Positions 10,202 through 22,831 of a DNA stretch of 64,000 nt are shown piece after piece. The notes beneath the pieces were generated by a model. The model worked only from the letters and a program-made list of their open reading frames with translations. It ran no database searches and was not told where the DNA came from. The stretch's first letter is position 1, and the number at the start of each line of letters is the position of its first letter. The position numbers and the translations under genes were made by a program. The DNA is from Panicum virgatum (taxonomy: Eukaryota; Streptophyta; Magnoliopsida; Poales; Poaceae): assembly GCF_016808335.1 (NCBI RefSeq), contig NC_053146.1, positions 26,938,938 to 27,002,937 of the forward strand. The letters run 5' to 3'.

Positions 10202-12059
10202 ACTGGAGAATATTGATGTTGATGATATGATCTTTTGTAGATAAGGATTGAGAACTTAGAGAAAGTTCAAGAAACAAGGTATGATATTATGAGCGAGAGG
10301 AATTACTGTGCCATTGTGTGAACTAATCAATTGTTTTTCCACACTAAAGGCTCCAGGACTTCATTCTTTGCAGCAAGAGTCTGTGGATAAAACATGAGAT
10401 CACAATCACCATCAAAGTCGGTTGGAAAAGACTGGTGGATTATTCTAGTACTAACATATAGTAGGATTTTTGTAAAGAAGAGAGGACCTAAGTTCTGGGA
10501 GAATCAAGGTCTCAATCTGGTGGTGAATCTAGATAGACAAGATATCAAGGTGAGTTTTTGCTCAAGGACATTCTTGCTCAAACTGTTGATTAAATTAAAC
10601 AATATGATGCGAGATGCATATGCTCGATGACGATGAGAATGATGCATCCTCGAGATGTATGATTGCAATGCTGGACCAATGATGCAGACATCATGATGCA
10701 ACAATGACAATGTTCTTTGACGTATGCATGTAGGAGAGGCATAAAGTATGATGCGTACCCACATGAGTTAATGATGCACACAGTGCAATGCACATATCGT
10801 ACCCATATTCCCCCGACTAAAACTCGTTAGCCCTATACACTTGAGGAAGGATCAGAGGTTAGGACACTAGTAAGGTTGCATAGAAGGGGATTGCAGTGAG
10901 TTACGTCACAGATACCTAGACACCAGCACGCTCCTAGTAGCTCAATCATGTGGCTGCAGCACACACGAGAGTCTAGGTTCCGTCGTGGCATCAAGGTTAT
11001 ATGACTAAACTCCACCACAAGAGAAATCAAGAGTGGAAACCTAATAGCGCCAGCAACGATAAGATAGGAACCGAAGACAACCCACGAAGTGGTACTCAAA
11101 CGCATACCTCTTAGTCAGTCTACAGATTCCCGATCATGATGCAACACTATGCATTAACGAATGACATGAAATGAGGTGATGCATGATTATTGCATCAAGG
11201 ACTGTATTTCAAAAGTTTATTATTACCATAAACCTTTTTAATTTTATCCAAAAATTGACTGAGCAAGAATGAAAATATAGGATTCAGATGTTGAAATCAA
11301 AATAGCCAGCAAGATCAGGCATAACACCAAGAGGAATAGGTGACTATTAATGGGGTTTTTGTTAACAAACATCATGGCTTAACCAGGGAGCCATGAAGGA
11401 AAAGGAATAATGGTTTTGATAAGAATAGATTCAAGGCATTGATCAAAGGTTGGATTGATTAGCAAGCTAAGATCAATGGTAAGGTTCATACAAAATTCCA
11501 AAGCCACTAACTTACAAAAGACCTTCTCAAATAAAGCTTTTTAAGAACAAAGTGGAAAAATATGATTCTGATTCCAAAGATGATATGGTTCCAAACTCAG
11601 AAAATAATAAACCACAATTGGTACTGGCTCATCATTTGAGATTCTAAGGAATGAAAAGATCCTTATAACAACAAGATGGGGCTTAGGATGGAAACAAGAC
11701 TCAAAACCATCTTTTTCATCCAAGAAAATCTAAGCATTTAACAAGCATGCTCATAAAATCAAAATTTAACTCACTCATGGTTTAAGCATACTAACACTTA
11801 TCTATGAGGATTCATACTAGAAATTCCTTAAAAGCTCATGTAACAACTTCAAATACTAGGAACCAATTCGAACATCAACCAAATATGCATGCACGTCCTG
11901 ACCGTCCTCACAAGATAAACAATTGCCAACTATCGTTGGGCTTACGTGGTTAGCACGGTGGCATACATAAATACGGCTCTCCCTATATAGCTAGTCGATA
12001 CATTCTAACCATTCTTAACTTATCGAATCGCGGTTAGTGTTCCTGCAGAAGGTTGACAA

Positions 12060-12062
<3 letters not shown>

Positions 12063-12125
<63 letters not shown>
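12063..12125. repeat. (AT)31 microsatellite
   Basis: Uninterrupted AT dinucleotides over 63 bp; length likely polymorphic. Confidence 0.98.
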
Positions 12126-12129
<4 letters not shown>

Positions 12130-12260
12130 GAACCTTTCATGCCAGCACTCATGAAAGCGTCCCCAAACATTACCGCTCACTATAGAAGTGGCAGCCATAC
12201 AATTTCCGCCGTATGGCCAACGTTAACATATGCTACTCAGAGGCGTATTCACAAGTTCCT

Positions 12261-12513
12261 TTACTCCCAATATAGTCGACCGAGATCGATATATTGGCAG
12301 CAGCTCAAGTAGGTCACTGCTTGAGCACAGTGTTCGGTTCGCATCGCCGACGAGAAGGTCAGACTCCCTCAGCTGACTGAGTACACTTTACTTCCAATAT
12401 AGTCAACTAATCGTTGGTATATTGGGAGCACCTCAAGTAAGCCACTGCTTGAGGGCAGCGTTCGGCTCGCATCACCGACGGGAAGGTCAGACTCCCTCAG
12501 CTGACCGAGGATC
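12261..12513. repeat. Tandem duplication, 127-bp unit, two copies
   Basis: Copy 1 starts at 12261 (TTACTCCCAATATAGTC) and copy 2 at 12388 (TTACTTCCAATATAGTC). Both end in GGTCAGACTCCCTCAGCTGA. The copies are diverged but colinear. Confidence 0.85.
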
Positions 12514-12779
12514 CTTACCTTCTTACCTCAACGTAGGTGCGTCGTTACAAGAATTAAGAGTTGCTTGTGAGTATGGTTTAACAAAATGTAAAGTGCTGGA
12601 AGTCAGATAACATAAACCATACATAAATAGCCACCTAGTAATTCCCATAAATTCCCTAGGACTTTACATTGTATGCACAACCCTTAACGAATCTACGTAA
12701 TTTTTCGAAATTCTTTATTGTTCCAATTTTATAAGAAAACCAGTTTTTAAGGTTCCAACATCTCCGGTGTATGCTTGCA

Positions 12780-12791
12780 GCTCTGATACCA
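12780..12791 (-). other. Primer binding site of element B
   Basis: Reverse complement reads TGGTATCAGAGC, the usual plant initiator Met-tRNA complement, two bases from the LTR edge at 12794. It proves minus orientation. Confidence 0.88.
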
Positions 12792-12793
12792 GC

Positions 12794-15700
12794 TGTGGCA
12801 GAACCACCTGAATTATCCCGGCTCAAGTGCGTAGGCCATCATCATAAAGGCAACACTGGCACAAACACACTTCAAACGGAACAATTCTTGGTCTGTCGGG
12901 TAACGTCCCGATACAACCACCGGTTCTCGGATCGAACAAGCATACCCCGCACGAAGGCGAGTCCAGAGATATTACAACCACAAGTTTTGCATCACAGGCA
13001 TAAAAGTTATTACAAACCAGTTCTAAAACATTATTACAAGTACAAACTTTAAAAAGCAGTTATACAAACCATAAGGGTAAAGTTTCAGAGTTTAAACAGC
13101 GGAAGATAAAACACGAAGGCTACAACACGTCGTCAAAGTATACCAGGCTAGCCCAAGCATGGTATTACTAGTCAAAGTCATTGCCGGCCGAAGACGTATC
13201 CCACTCGACGGACCAGCCAGGAGGCAAAGAGCAGGGATAGGTCAAACTAGCAATCTGCTCTTCGAAACTCAAACCTGAAAAAGGGGATCAACAGCAAGGC
13301 TGAGTATTCTAATACTCAGCAAGACTTAACCGTCAACGGGTATAAGTAGCCCACTTTAGCTAGACTATGCAAGGTTCTGTGAGGCTCTAGTTTTCCTTTT
13401 GCTGAAAAGCAATAAAGAGTAGGTCCTTACTTTCAAGTTTTAGCTTTCAAGATTCTAGTTGATTAACCATTCTATGTAAGCAACTACTATCCAATCATGG
13501 TAGAAAACCAAGCAAACATCAAGATTGATAAATAATATTGTTGCTCTTATTACTCTGTGTGGCAAAAGGATCAAGCAGTCCCAAACTGTGAGAAGCAGAC
13601 GATTCGAATTGAGTTTGTTAACCTGGCCAGGCAGACCTAACACACACGTTTGGAAACACCGTCGGGTCGTTCCCAAACAACCATTGACCTTTCTTTCCGA
13701 CTTGTGGATAGGAACACTCTCCCCAACTATAGGGCTCCCCCTCGTCCCACAGGGCACTTTCTCTCGTCCCATAGGGCACTCTATACCTCGTCCCTCATAG
13801 TCGTAGTGTTGCACGACATAAAATAAAACCTATCCCTAAGAGAGAGTGTCAGGTATATCCACTCCCCGGTCCAATCGGCTACTAGGCTTGCCGCGTACCA
13901 TATTTACGGCATGTGGCTAGTACTTTCAAAAACTTAACCACCGCTACCACACACCGCGACCTTAGCAAGTTCATTAACACAGACGGGGTCTCACATAAAG
14001 TCATGATGTCGAACACAACCCCGTCTGTCGTCCTTATATTGATAACAGAAAGGTAAACAATCAATTCCTATAAAACTCGCGAGTGACAGGCAATCACTCG
14101 ACTTTTACCGGTCCTATAAGCTTAGCAAGTAGTCGAACTCAAGTCTAGTGTTCAGTACATAGGTTCCTAGGATCATGCATCTAGGGTTTCAATTCAAATC
14201 CTAAGAACTGTAAATGCACAAGTAAATAACAACAGTAAATGATAATAATTTGAAATATAGGTTATGTCCGGGGCTTGCCTTCTCGGTAGTTGCTAACTAT
14301 TTCAGCCCTAGGCTCTTCCGAACTTTGGTCTGGGGCTTCAGTTAGTTCAGCAGGGTTCACTTGAGCTTCGAGATCACCTTCTTCGGAATCCGGGATCAGC
14401 TCGTACATCCCGTCTGATAAAGCAGACGTATCTATATGTAATGCAAGAACAGAATTATACACACACTCACGATGTGGTGAAGCTAAGCAAACAAAACAAA
14501 TATACACATGGGCAATCGTTTATAGAGTAGTTAATTAACAAATCTAACTATACAAGGTATCATGATCAACAGCACAAATGAAGTTTACTAACTTCATAAA
14601 CAAGTGGGGGGTGATTTCCTATAACAAATAAGTCATGGTTTGCTAATAAATAAACAACTCAAAGCACAAACAGAAATAAATTTAGAAAAAATTAACCTAA
14701 ATACAAAATGAACAGATTAAGCTACCCTGTAAAAATCATGCCAAGACATGTAGCCATTTAATCACAACAATTCATTCATTCAGACAACACTTAAAGTAAT
14801 CTTGAATTATACAGGTCAAACTAGAGCAAATAAGAAGCTCAAAATTTAACAGGAGCTTCACATAGAAAAGAACTAGCAACTGTGAATTCTTCATGATTTT
14901 ATCTACAAATAATTAATTCTGAGAAAATAAACAAAACATACATCAGATTAGCAAGATTCATTTTTACCTCCTGTTCTAGTCATCAAATGAGGCTTAAACT
15001 TCCTGGACAAGCTAATATACTCAAGAAAAACATGTAAAAATATTTTCATGATTTATGAAGAACAGAAACTATTTACCATAATTAAAGTCTGCTAAAAAAC
15101 ATTAAATCAAAGAAATAGCTACACGTGAGAACTGAGCACAAAATTTTTATAGCAACACTATATTCATATGAGTACTTCACCATAAAAATTTCATTCCAAG
15201 ATAAGGCTTCAAACAGTAGTCAAGAAAAAGATAAAATCAACTAATATATATGCACTAGTAACACAAATCAAATTCTACAGCAAAAACTTGCAACTAATGC
15301 CTAACATATTATGATTCTAATGCATAGATCTCTTCAAGAGGATTCCAAAACATCAAGATTTCATATTTTACAAATTTTCTACAAATTGATATTGAATTTC
15401 AAAATTCACAGCAAATCATAACAAACAAGTCCCTAAAGGCACTATTCATCTGAGTATCTGGCTATTCAAAGAACACCCTGGGTTTTCTTTTCTTTCAACC
15501 CGAGGTCCTTGGGCTGGGTCAAAGCAGAGGGGCGGTGGTTGACCGGCCAAAACCGGCGAGAGGAGTCGCCGGCGGCGAGGGCTGGGTTGGGGGAAATGGA
15601 GTAGAGGTCGATGCGCACCTTTTGGTGCTTGGAATCGAGGCTAGGGTGGTCGGAGATGGGGTGTCGACGGTGAGCGGCGGCTTGCGGGGCTCGAAGCACG

Positions 15701-16779
15701 GTGGCAGGGTGGTTCCCGTGGGGTTTGGGCGAGGAGAAGCGGTCGAGGAGCGGCGCTAGGACGAGGCAAAGCTATGGCGAGGCTCAGGTGAGGAGGAGCT
15801 GCGGTGGAGCGGGGAGCTCGACGCGAGCAGAAGCGGCGGCGAGGGGTGGAACTCCGGTGAGGGTGCTCCGGCGGTTTTCCAGTCGATTAGACCGGCTTGA
15901 GAGCTTCGTGGGATGATGAGTGTTTGATTAAAGGGTTCGGCTTGGGGTACAGGAGGTGGGAGGTGGTGTCTCCACGGCGGGGCTTCGCCGGAGATGAAGC
16001 AGAGGGCGGCGGCGGCTCGGGTGAGCGAGTAGGGAGGGTCTGGGGCATGGAATGGGAAGAGAGAGTCCCACGGGTGCTCCTGCGCGAGAGAGAAGGGAGA
16101 TTAGGCGCTCCACAGGCGCTTGCCACGCAGGGGAGGAGGGCAGCACGAGGGAAGGTGGGACCAGGGCGGGGCAGCGCGGGCCGGGTGGCAAGGCCAGGAG
16201 CTGGCGCGAGGCAGGTGGCGCGCAGGGACGCCGGCGGCAAGCGGTGAGCGGCGCTCCTCTGCTCGGCAGAGAGAAGAAGAAGGAGAGGGAAAAACAGGGA
16301 CCAGATTGTAATTATTCAAAAACCTAGGGGGGCCACTGTAAAGTCATTTTTCCCGCTAAACTAGGACTCAAATGGAAAAACGCCTAAAATGAAAGTTGTA
16401 GGTTTTAAAAAGTTCTACAACTTTGCTTTCAGACCCAAGTTCAAAAGAGTTACAGATTTGAAATTATTTTGAAATCCGTCAAATCTTTCAAATTCAAATA
16501 AACACAACTTTAATTCTGAAATTACCTAAGTCACCCTAAGCTTAAATATTCCTTTTTACCGAGGTCTAAAGTGAAAAACAATTTATGCACTTTAACCCTT
16601 CCCAAAATTTGAAATTACTCCCGGATTAAAACTATTTTGTGAAAAGGACCCTGCATTTTTCCAAAAATTACAAAAATAGCCTTGCCATGACAAATATAGT
16701 TTAAATTTTTAAACAAACATTAACACAAAAATAATATTTTAAAAGGGTGTTTCTAGCTCCTAAAACCTGAACTGTCACA
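12794..16779 (-). mobile_element. 5' LTR of element B (3986 bp)
   Basis: Bounded by TGTGGCAGAACC at 12794 and CTGTCACA at 16779. On the minus strand it has a GC-rich block (about 16300-15470), an AT-rich intron-like stretch (about 15460-14520), and two short exon-like islands (14431-14279 and 13274-13168). The overall plan is like that of the chromovirus LTRs at 2515 and 34794, though the sequences are not obviously alike apart from the exon logic. Confidence 0.85.
13168..14431 (-). CDS. Putative small spliced ORF inside the LTR of element B (exons 2 and 3)
   Basis: Minus strand. Exon 2 is 14431-14279: after acceptor CATATAG it opens in phase 1 with an Asp codon, reads DTSALSDGMYELIPDSEEGD and ends RAEIVSNYRE. 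The donor is the GC type, AG|GCAAGC. Exon 3 is 13274-13168: after CTTTTTCAG it reads GLSFEEQIASLTYPC to SAGNDFD and a stop. The junction codon is G|GT. The intron is 1004 bp. Start exon not found. Phase at both junctions, GC donor, intron size and acidic tail match the ORF in the chromovirus LTRs (4473-5647, 35051-36246). Function unknown; no family recognised. Confidence 0.45.
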
Positions 16780-16784
16780 GATAG

Positions 16785-17760
16785 CGCCGGAGCTGCTGTT
16801 CATATCTCGCATGCTGTATGGAGGCCGTTAGACGGTGCTCCTCTGCCGAGTCAATGTCGGTGCGTCGAGTTGACTCGGCTTCGTTTTCATCGTAGTTCTG
16901 GATGCACGGAGCACCAAAAGCAATGTCCGATGGCAAGACTGGTTCAGAACCGTACACCATGAAGAATGGCGAGTGGTCGGTTGCCCGGCTTTTCTGTGTG
17001 CGGAGCCCCCAGACTACTCTGGGTAGTTCTTGGAGCCACTTTGCACCGTACTTTTCGATCGGATCGAAAATTCTGGCCTTGGGCCCCTGGAGTATCAAGC
17101 CATTGGCCCTTTCGACTTGGCCATTGCACCTGGGGTGCACCACGGAGGCGTAGTCGACGTCGATGCAGCTCTCTTGGCAATAGTCCCAGAACTCGGAGCC
17201 CATGAACGAGGTACCCAGATCAGTTATGATCCGATTAGGCACTCCGAACCGATGTGATATTTCCACAATGAACTCGGCTACCTTAGCTGCTGTGGTGGCC
17301 GTCATGGGCTTGACCTCAATCCACTTCGTGAACTTATCGATCGCCACGAATATGTGATTGTACCCGCCAACGATTGTCTTTAGAGGTCCCACAGAGTCGA
17401 GTCCCCAGCAGGTGAATGGCTAGGAGGGTGGTATAGTGTGTAGGGCCTAAGCCGGGACGTGCTGCTGCTTGGAGAAGAACTAATACCCGGGACATCGTCT
17501 GACGATGTTTCGAGCATCGCCTAGGGCCGTGGGCCAGTAGAAGCCTGGTCGGAAGGCTTTCCCCACGAAGGTGGAGGCCCCCGCATGGTTGCCGCAGGTA
17601 CCCGAGTGGAGAGCGCTAAGGAGTCGGATTCCTTCATCCTGTGTGATGCATTTGCATAGGGTTCCTGAGAATGCCGTGTGCCTGAAGAACTCGGTTCCTA
17701 TGATGATGTAGCTGCTTGATCGGCGTGCAAGCTTCTCATGCTCCTTTCCTTTTGGGTAGC
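16785..17760 (-). pseudogene. Integrase zinc and core domains of element C
   Basis: Minus strand. The zinc region holds H..H (SALHSGTCGNHAG) and a degraded C..C part (RRCPGY). The core has VGPLKTIVGGYNHIFVAIDK (first Asp), TDLGTSFMG (second Asp), and NGQVERANG (Glu). Several stops lie between the zinc region and the core (for example after CPGY). The frame ends in QQLRRYL at the insertion of element B and resumes at 9642. The known role is cDNA strand transfer; this copy is inactive. Confidence 0.9.
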
Positions 17761-17761
17761 T

Positions 17762-18304
17762 TTAATTATTCTTGAGGAAATCAATGATGGGGGAGCGCCA
17801 GTCGGTGTCGAGAGTCAGAACCTGCTTCCCTAAGGCCGGGACCAAGTCGGGCTTTGTGGGGGGTTCGTCCTCTGTCTTGACTGTAGGACTGTTGAGTGCT
17901 TGAACGAACACACCTGGTGGTACAATGGATCGCTTGGATCTGAGCTTGGACAGAACGTCTGCCGCAACATTATCGTCCCTAGGGACGTGATGGAACTCTA
18001 GACTATAGAATTTGGCTTCGAGCTTCCTGATCTCTCTGCAATAGGCATCCATCTTCTCCTTGCTACACACCCAGTCTTTGTTGACTTGTTGTATGACGAC
18101 TTTGGAGTCACCATAGGCCAGCAGGCGCTTGATGCCGAGCGTGACAATGACCCGGAGACCATGAATGAGAGCTTCGTACTCGGCAGCATTGTTGGTAGCC
18201 TTGAAGAGTAACTGGAGGACATATTTGAGTTGTTCACCTTTGGGAGAGACGAAGAGGACTCCAGCGCCGGCTCCATCGCGGTTGAGGGCGCCGCCGAAGT
18301 ACAT
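17762..18304 (-). pseudogene. Second (archaeal-type) RNase H domain of element C
   Basis: Minus frame of about 180 codons with NNAAEYEALIHGL, YGDSKVVIQQV and RDDNVAADVLSKL, the signature of the extra aRNH domain found after the ordinary RNase H in Tat elements. The first catalytic Asp of the family motif YFDG is Gly here (YFGG), so the domain is probably dead. It precedes a linker rich in Pro and Lys that leads to the integrase. Confidence 0.85.
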
Positions 18305-18307
18305 AAT

Positions 18308-19522
18308 CTAGTGCTCGGACCTGGTGTCGGGTGGAGGGTCTTGGATCTCGGTGCATTTAGCGACCAAGTCGGCCAGGGCCTGAGATTTGATCATAGAGCA
18401 TGGCGTAAACTCAATTGAGAAGGCGCCAAGTTCTACTAACCATTTGACGACTCGGCCGTTGGCGTCTCTGTTGTTTAAGATATCGCTGAGTGGATAGGAG
18501 GAGGCCACCTTGATCTTGTGGGCCTGGAAGTAGTGCTGAAGCTTCCTTGACGTGATGAGGATGGCATACAACAGCTTCTGCACTTGGGGGTAGCGTGCTT
18601 TGGACTCGCTGAGTACTTCACTGATGAAGTAAACCGGTCGTTGCACCTTGTAGACGTGACCCGACTCGTCTCGTTCGACGACCACGACAGTACTCACCAC
18701 GTTGGTGGTGGCGGCGATGTACATGAGGAGGACTTCCCCGTCTTCTAGTGCTGTCAAGACGGGTGGCGAGGTGAGGAAATCCTTGAGCTCCTGGAATGCT
18801 TTGGAAGCATCGTTGTTCCACTCGAACTTGTCGGACTTTCGGAGAAGTTTGAAGAAGGGTAGACCTCTGTCGCCGAGTTGGCTTATGAACCTACTCAAGG
18901 CGGCCATGCACCCTGTGAGCTTCATCAAGTCCTTTTTGCTCCTAGGAGGCTTCATGAACCCGATGGCGTTGACCTTTGTGGGATTGGGTTCGATGCCCCG
19001 GCTACTGACTATGAAGCCGAGTAGTTTTCTGGACGGGACACAGAACACACACTTGGTCGGGTTGAGTTTCCATTTGAATTTTCTGAGATTTTCAAATGTC
19101 TCGAAGAGATCCGTAATGAACTAGTCATTACGTTTTGTCTTGACGACGATGTCCTCGACATAGGCCTCTACGTTGCGCCTGATCTGCCCCTAGAGGCATC
19201 TCTGAATGCCCTTCTGGTATGTGGCGCCGGCATTCTTGACGCCGAACGTCATGTTGTTGTAGCAGTAGGCCCCGAAAGGGGTGATGAAGGACGTCTTCTC
19301 TTGATCCGACTCCTTTAGGGCTATCTGGTGCTACCCTGAGTAACAGTCAAGAAAATAAAGGAGAACGCACCCGGCCATCAATTCAACGACCTGGTCGATG
19401 CGTGGTAGAGGAAAGGGGTCTTTAGGGCTGTGTTTGTTGAGATCGGTATAGTCAATACACATTCTCCATTCACCGTTTTTCTTTTTTACAAGGACTGGCT
19501 TTGCCAACCAATTTGGGTGCAC
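18308..19522 (-). pseudogene. Reverse transcriptase and RNase H of element C
   Basis: Minus strand. RT start: PNWLAKPVLVKKKNGEWRM then CIDYTDLNKHSPKDPFPLPR. Next come ITPFGAYCYNNMTFGVKNAG and AYVEDIVVKT, where the YVDD box has become YVED. The thumb/connection part ([15 protein letters not shown]) leads to the first RNase H. Stops interrupt it, among them one after DCYSG and one in the fingers/palm at about 19190. The catalytic Asp change and the stops both argue against activity. Confidence 0.9.
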
Positions 19523-19930
19523 GACTTCTCTGATAAAACCAGAAGCAAGGAGTCGGGTTACTTCTACCCTAATAGTCTCCTTTCAATCCTGCGCGAAGCG
19601 GCGGAGCCGTTGCTTGACGGGTCTCGCCTTCGGGTCATGGTCTAAGGAGTGCTCAGCCTCCTCCCTTGGAACTCCCAGCATATTAGATGGCTTCCATGCA
19701 AAGATGTCCCATTTGTCCCGGAGGAACGAGATGAACGCGCCTTCCTATGCCGGGTCGAGGCTGGCCTCGATCACGGTAGTCTTGTGCGGCTCATCGTCCC
19801 TGAGGACGATGGTCTTGGTCGCCACGGCTGGCGCGAGCTGCGACTCGGAAGTCGACTCCTTGATGGGGATCTACTGCTGGTCTGCCAGGAGGTTCTTTGC
19901 TGCTTGAGCAACAAGAACCGAGTTCCTGGA

Positions 19931-20368
19931 TCATTCCAGGGTGTCGGAGAGCTTGATGTTCTCGGCCTCGCACGCGTAGGAAGTCTGCAGATCTCCGTAG
20001 ACCGAGAGCACCCCCTTTGGAGCTGGCATCTTCAAGAGAAGATATGTGTGGTTGGGAATCGCCTTAAACTTGGCGAGGGAGGGTCTTTCCAGGATGGTGT
20101 GGAAGGAGGTCTCGAACTCGGCGACCTCAAAGTTGGCGTACTCGGTGCGGTAGTTGCGGGTGCCGAAGGTGACCGGCAGGGTGACCCGGCCGATCGGAGT
20201 CGACCTAGCTCCGGGGATGATGCCATAGAAGGACTGGTCGGATGGCACCAGGGTAGTCATGTCGTAGCCCATGCTCTCCAACGTGCTGGCGAAGATGATG
20301 TCGAGGGTGCTGCCACCATCGACGAGTACTTTGGCTAGGCGGACCTGACTGACCATCGGGCTGACCAC
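19931..20368 (-). pseudogene. Retropepsin-like protease of element C
   Basis: Minus frame with VLVDGGSTLDIIFA (active-site D-G-G-S, usual in Tat proteases), then a flap-like GIIPGARSTPIG and TILERPSLAKFKAIPN. It lies between gag and RT, as expected for a polyprotein, and would cleave it. Confidence 0.85.
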
Positions 20369-20499
20369 AAGGGGGTAAGTACTTGGCCTGGGCAGATGGA
20401 CCTAGTGGTCGCGGCGGTCGAAGGTGATCGGCATCTCCGACCACTGCAGGGGATCAACCGGGTGTTTGAACACCAGGTTGACATCACGATCATCCAGCT

Positions 20500-22776
20500 T
20501 CAGCTTGCGCTGGCATGATAGCTTGCTGGGGCCACCAAATATGAAGTTGACGGCCCTGTCTTCTTCCTAGAAGTTCCCTGGGGAATCTTTCGTCTGCTCG
20601 TCGCTGTCTCGCCTGGGCGATTGCGCCTCCGTGGGCGTGCCCGGGTGGTTCTGGAACCACTCGGCCTGTCGCGGTCGTCGCGGTGGGGTCGTTTGGAGTC
20701 ATCGTCCTTGATGACGCCGTTTGAGAGTGCTCGGCACTCTCGGGCGGTGTGGTTCGCATCCTTGTGCCAGGGACACTTGCCATCCAGGAGCCGGTCCAGG
20801 TCCACTTGGTTAAGGGTGGAGCGAAACTGGGACCTCTCGGCGACGGCGATGGCGACGGTGTTCTTGGGGCCACGCTTGCGGTCCCGGTTCTTGGACGACT
20901 CGGCGCGGTCGTGCTTCTTCCCGTGGCGAAGTGGACGGTCTTCGCGTCGGCATTCCGGGCGATTGTCCCGCTGGGAGGGACGCTCGGAGGAGTCGTTCTT
21001 GGTATTGTGCCGGCGATGGGCTCGCTCGGCGTCTTCCATGTCGGCGTGCTTGTTGACGACCGTCATCATGTCGCCAACGGTTTTGGGGTTGCTCTCGAAC
21101 ATTTTCCTCCATAGTTCGATGTTATGGAGGCCTTGGTGGAAGTGGTGGATAACGTCCCTGTCATCAACCTCCGTAATGGTATTACGGTTAGTGAAGTACC
21201 TCTTGATGTAGTTGCGGAGGGACTCGTCGGGTTGCTGGATGACGCTGGCCAGATCCCATCTGGTTTTGGGACACGAGCAAGATGCCTGGTAGTACTGGAC
21301 GAAGGCGCTGCAGAGGTCTTGCCAGCTGTTGATGGAGCCAGCCGGGAGTGCCTCGAGCCAGTTGAGGGTGTGACAACCCATCATGACCAGGAAGTAGGCG
21401 GCCATGATGTCGTTGTCGCCATTCGCCGCTCGAACAGCGATGGAGTAGGTGCGCAGCCACGTCTTGGGGTCCGACTCGCCGTCGTACTTGTCGATGCCGG
21501 TTGGCTTGAAGGTGGTGGGCCACTGGATGGCCCGAAGCCGATTGGAGAAGGCAGAAAAGCCGTCGAGGTCGTTGCCGGGTTCGTAGTCGCGAGGCAGTCA
21601 CCGGTGAGGGTTGTTGCCTCGGCAGCCGCGGTACTGGTGGTCGGCATCTGGGACGCTATGTTCCTCGTCATACTGGCGATGTCGGTCGCGTTCGGCGGCG
21701 TCGCATTCGTGATGATGGTTGTTGATGCGTGGGCGTAGATCTTATTGGTTGAGCTCGAGGTGGAGGTCGTTCTGGTTGACCTCCTCTTTGTCGTCGCGGG
21801 GTCATGTCAAGTGATGACTCGACTGAGCATGGTAAGCCGAGTTGTCCTTGCGCATCTGCTGGGCTTGCGTGGTGGCCACATGCAGATGGGCACGAGCCTT
21901 GATGATCTCGAGGGTCTCCTGGAGGCCCTCGAGCACCTGGAACACCGCGGCGAGGTTAGCCGATGGTATGGTGAAGATGTCTTGGCCATTGTAGTCGAGG
22001 ACGAAGTCGGCATCGAGGTTGCGCGATCGGATTAGCGAGCGCCGGTTCCTGGGGTTGCGGTGGTCGGCGTCCTGCATGTCGCGCTCTAACTGATGAATCG
22101 CCGCCTCGTTGTGCCTTCTGTCGGCGCGGACCTCATTGCGGAGAAGTCGGTTCTCCCTCTCTTCGTCATCCTCGTTGGGTCGAGTGTCGGAGTCGGCAGA
22201 GACGACGAAGATCCGGCGATGCTCCATCGCCGATGAGTGGTTGGGTGGGAGGGTGAACGAAGTATCTTGGAAGCCGAGGTCCGCTCCTGAAGCCGAGTCA
22301 GATCAGATCTGACCCATGGTGGCCGAGTCCGAGAGTCACACTCAAATCTGATCCGAGTACGTTGTGGCGGCGTTGCGGAGTCTGAGGGGGGCCTGATCCG
22401 GGTCGTCATGGTGTCGAAGCGCGTACTCGCCGAGTTGGATGCACTCGGCGATGCATCTGCAAGCTCGATCTATCTGGGAGATCAAATCGTCAGCAGATCC
22501 GACAGGGCGACGAGTCACCCTGGTAGGCGTGGCCGTCACGTAGTCTGCCTCAAGTTCGGGAACTCGAGGTGTGACGGATCTTGGGGTGGCCAGATCAGAT
22601 CTGGTCCTAGAGGAGGCACTGCTGAGTCTGCGGAGGACTCGATCAGGGTCGTCTCGGTGGTGAAGTGCGTATTCGCCAAGTTGGATGCACTCGGCAATGG
22701 ATCTGCCGACTCAATCTATCTAGGTGATTAGATCGTCAGCAGATCCAGCAGGACGTCGGGTCACCCTGGTAGGCAT
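20500..22776 (-). pseudogene. Gag of element C
   Basis: Minus strand. The likely start is the ATG at 22774-22776 (MPTRVTRR). A short module (TRVTRR..GSADDLI.QID..C..IAECIQLGEYAL) is present twice (see repeat 22340-22831). Then come RIFVVSADSDTRPNEDDEE and a Gln-rich segment (21802-22227), and the main capsid-like part AGSINSWQDLCSAFVQYYQA and DESLRNYIKRYFTNRN. A basic tail contains a zinc-knuckle-like CPWHKDANHTARECRAL. Stops and frame changes lie near 21601-21801. Confidence 0.8.
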
Positions 22777-22831
22777 GGCTGTCACGTCGAAGTTCTCGGA
22801 TTCAGAAATCGGAGAGGTGACGGGGGCCTGG
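22340..22831. repeat. Tandem duplication in the gag leader of element C, ~246-bp period
   Basis: GATCCGGGTCGTC at 22395 recurs as GATCAGGGTCGTC at 22641, and GCACTCGGCGATG recurs as GCACTCGGCAATG. Each unit encodes, on the minus strand, the same ~60-residue gag module. Confidence 0.85.

Larger units (their letters stand above)
10130..12779. other. Non-coding interior of element B
   Basis: No gag or pol motif is visible in six frames. It holds an (AT)n microsatellite and a 127-bp tandem duplication, annotated separately. A/T-rich overall. Confidence 0.5.
9643..16784 (-). mobile_element. LTR retrotransposon B, non-autonomous, long 5' LTR, TSD GATAG
   Basis: Inserted DNA runs 9648-16779 and is flanked by GATAG (9643-9647 and 16780-16784). 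Removing it and one TSD restores the integrase phrase LRRY/HDSNV of element C. Ends are TGTGGTAGAACC and GAACTGTCACA. A Met-tRNA-type primer binding site (12780-12791) sets the orientation as minus. The 5' LTR is 3986 bp (12794-16779), but the 3' LTR is only about 482 bp (9648-10128/9). No gag or pol is present, so it is non-autonomous. Confidence 0.9.

Noticed and set aside
15466..16327. Several 60-117-codon frames on both strands
   Set aside because: Same reason: GC-rich part of the LTR of element B, no recognisable motif.
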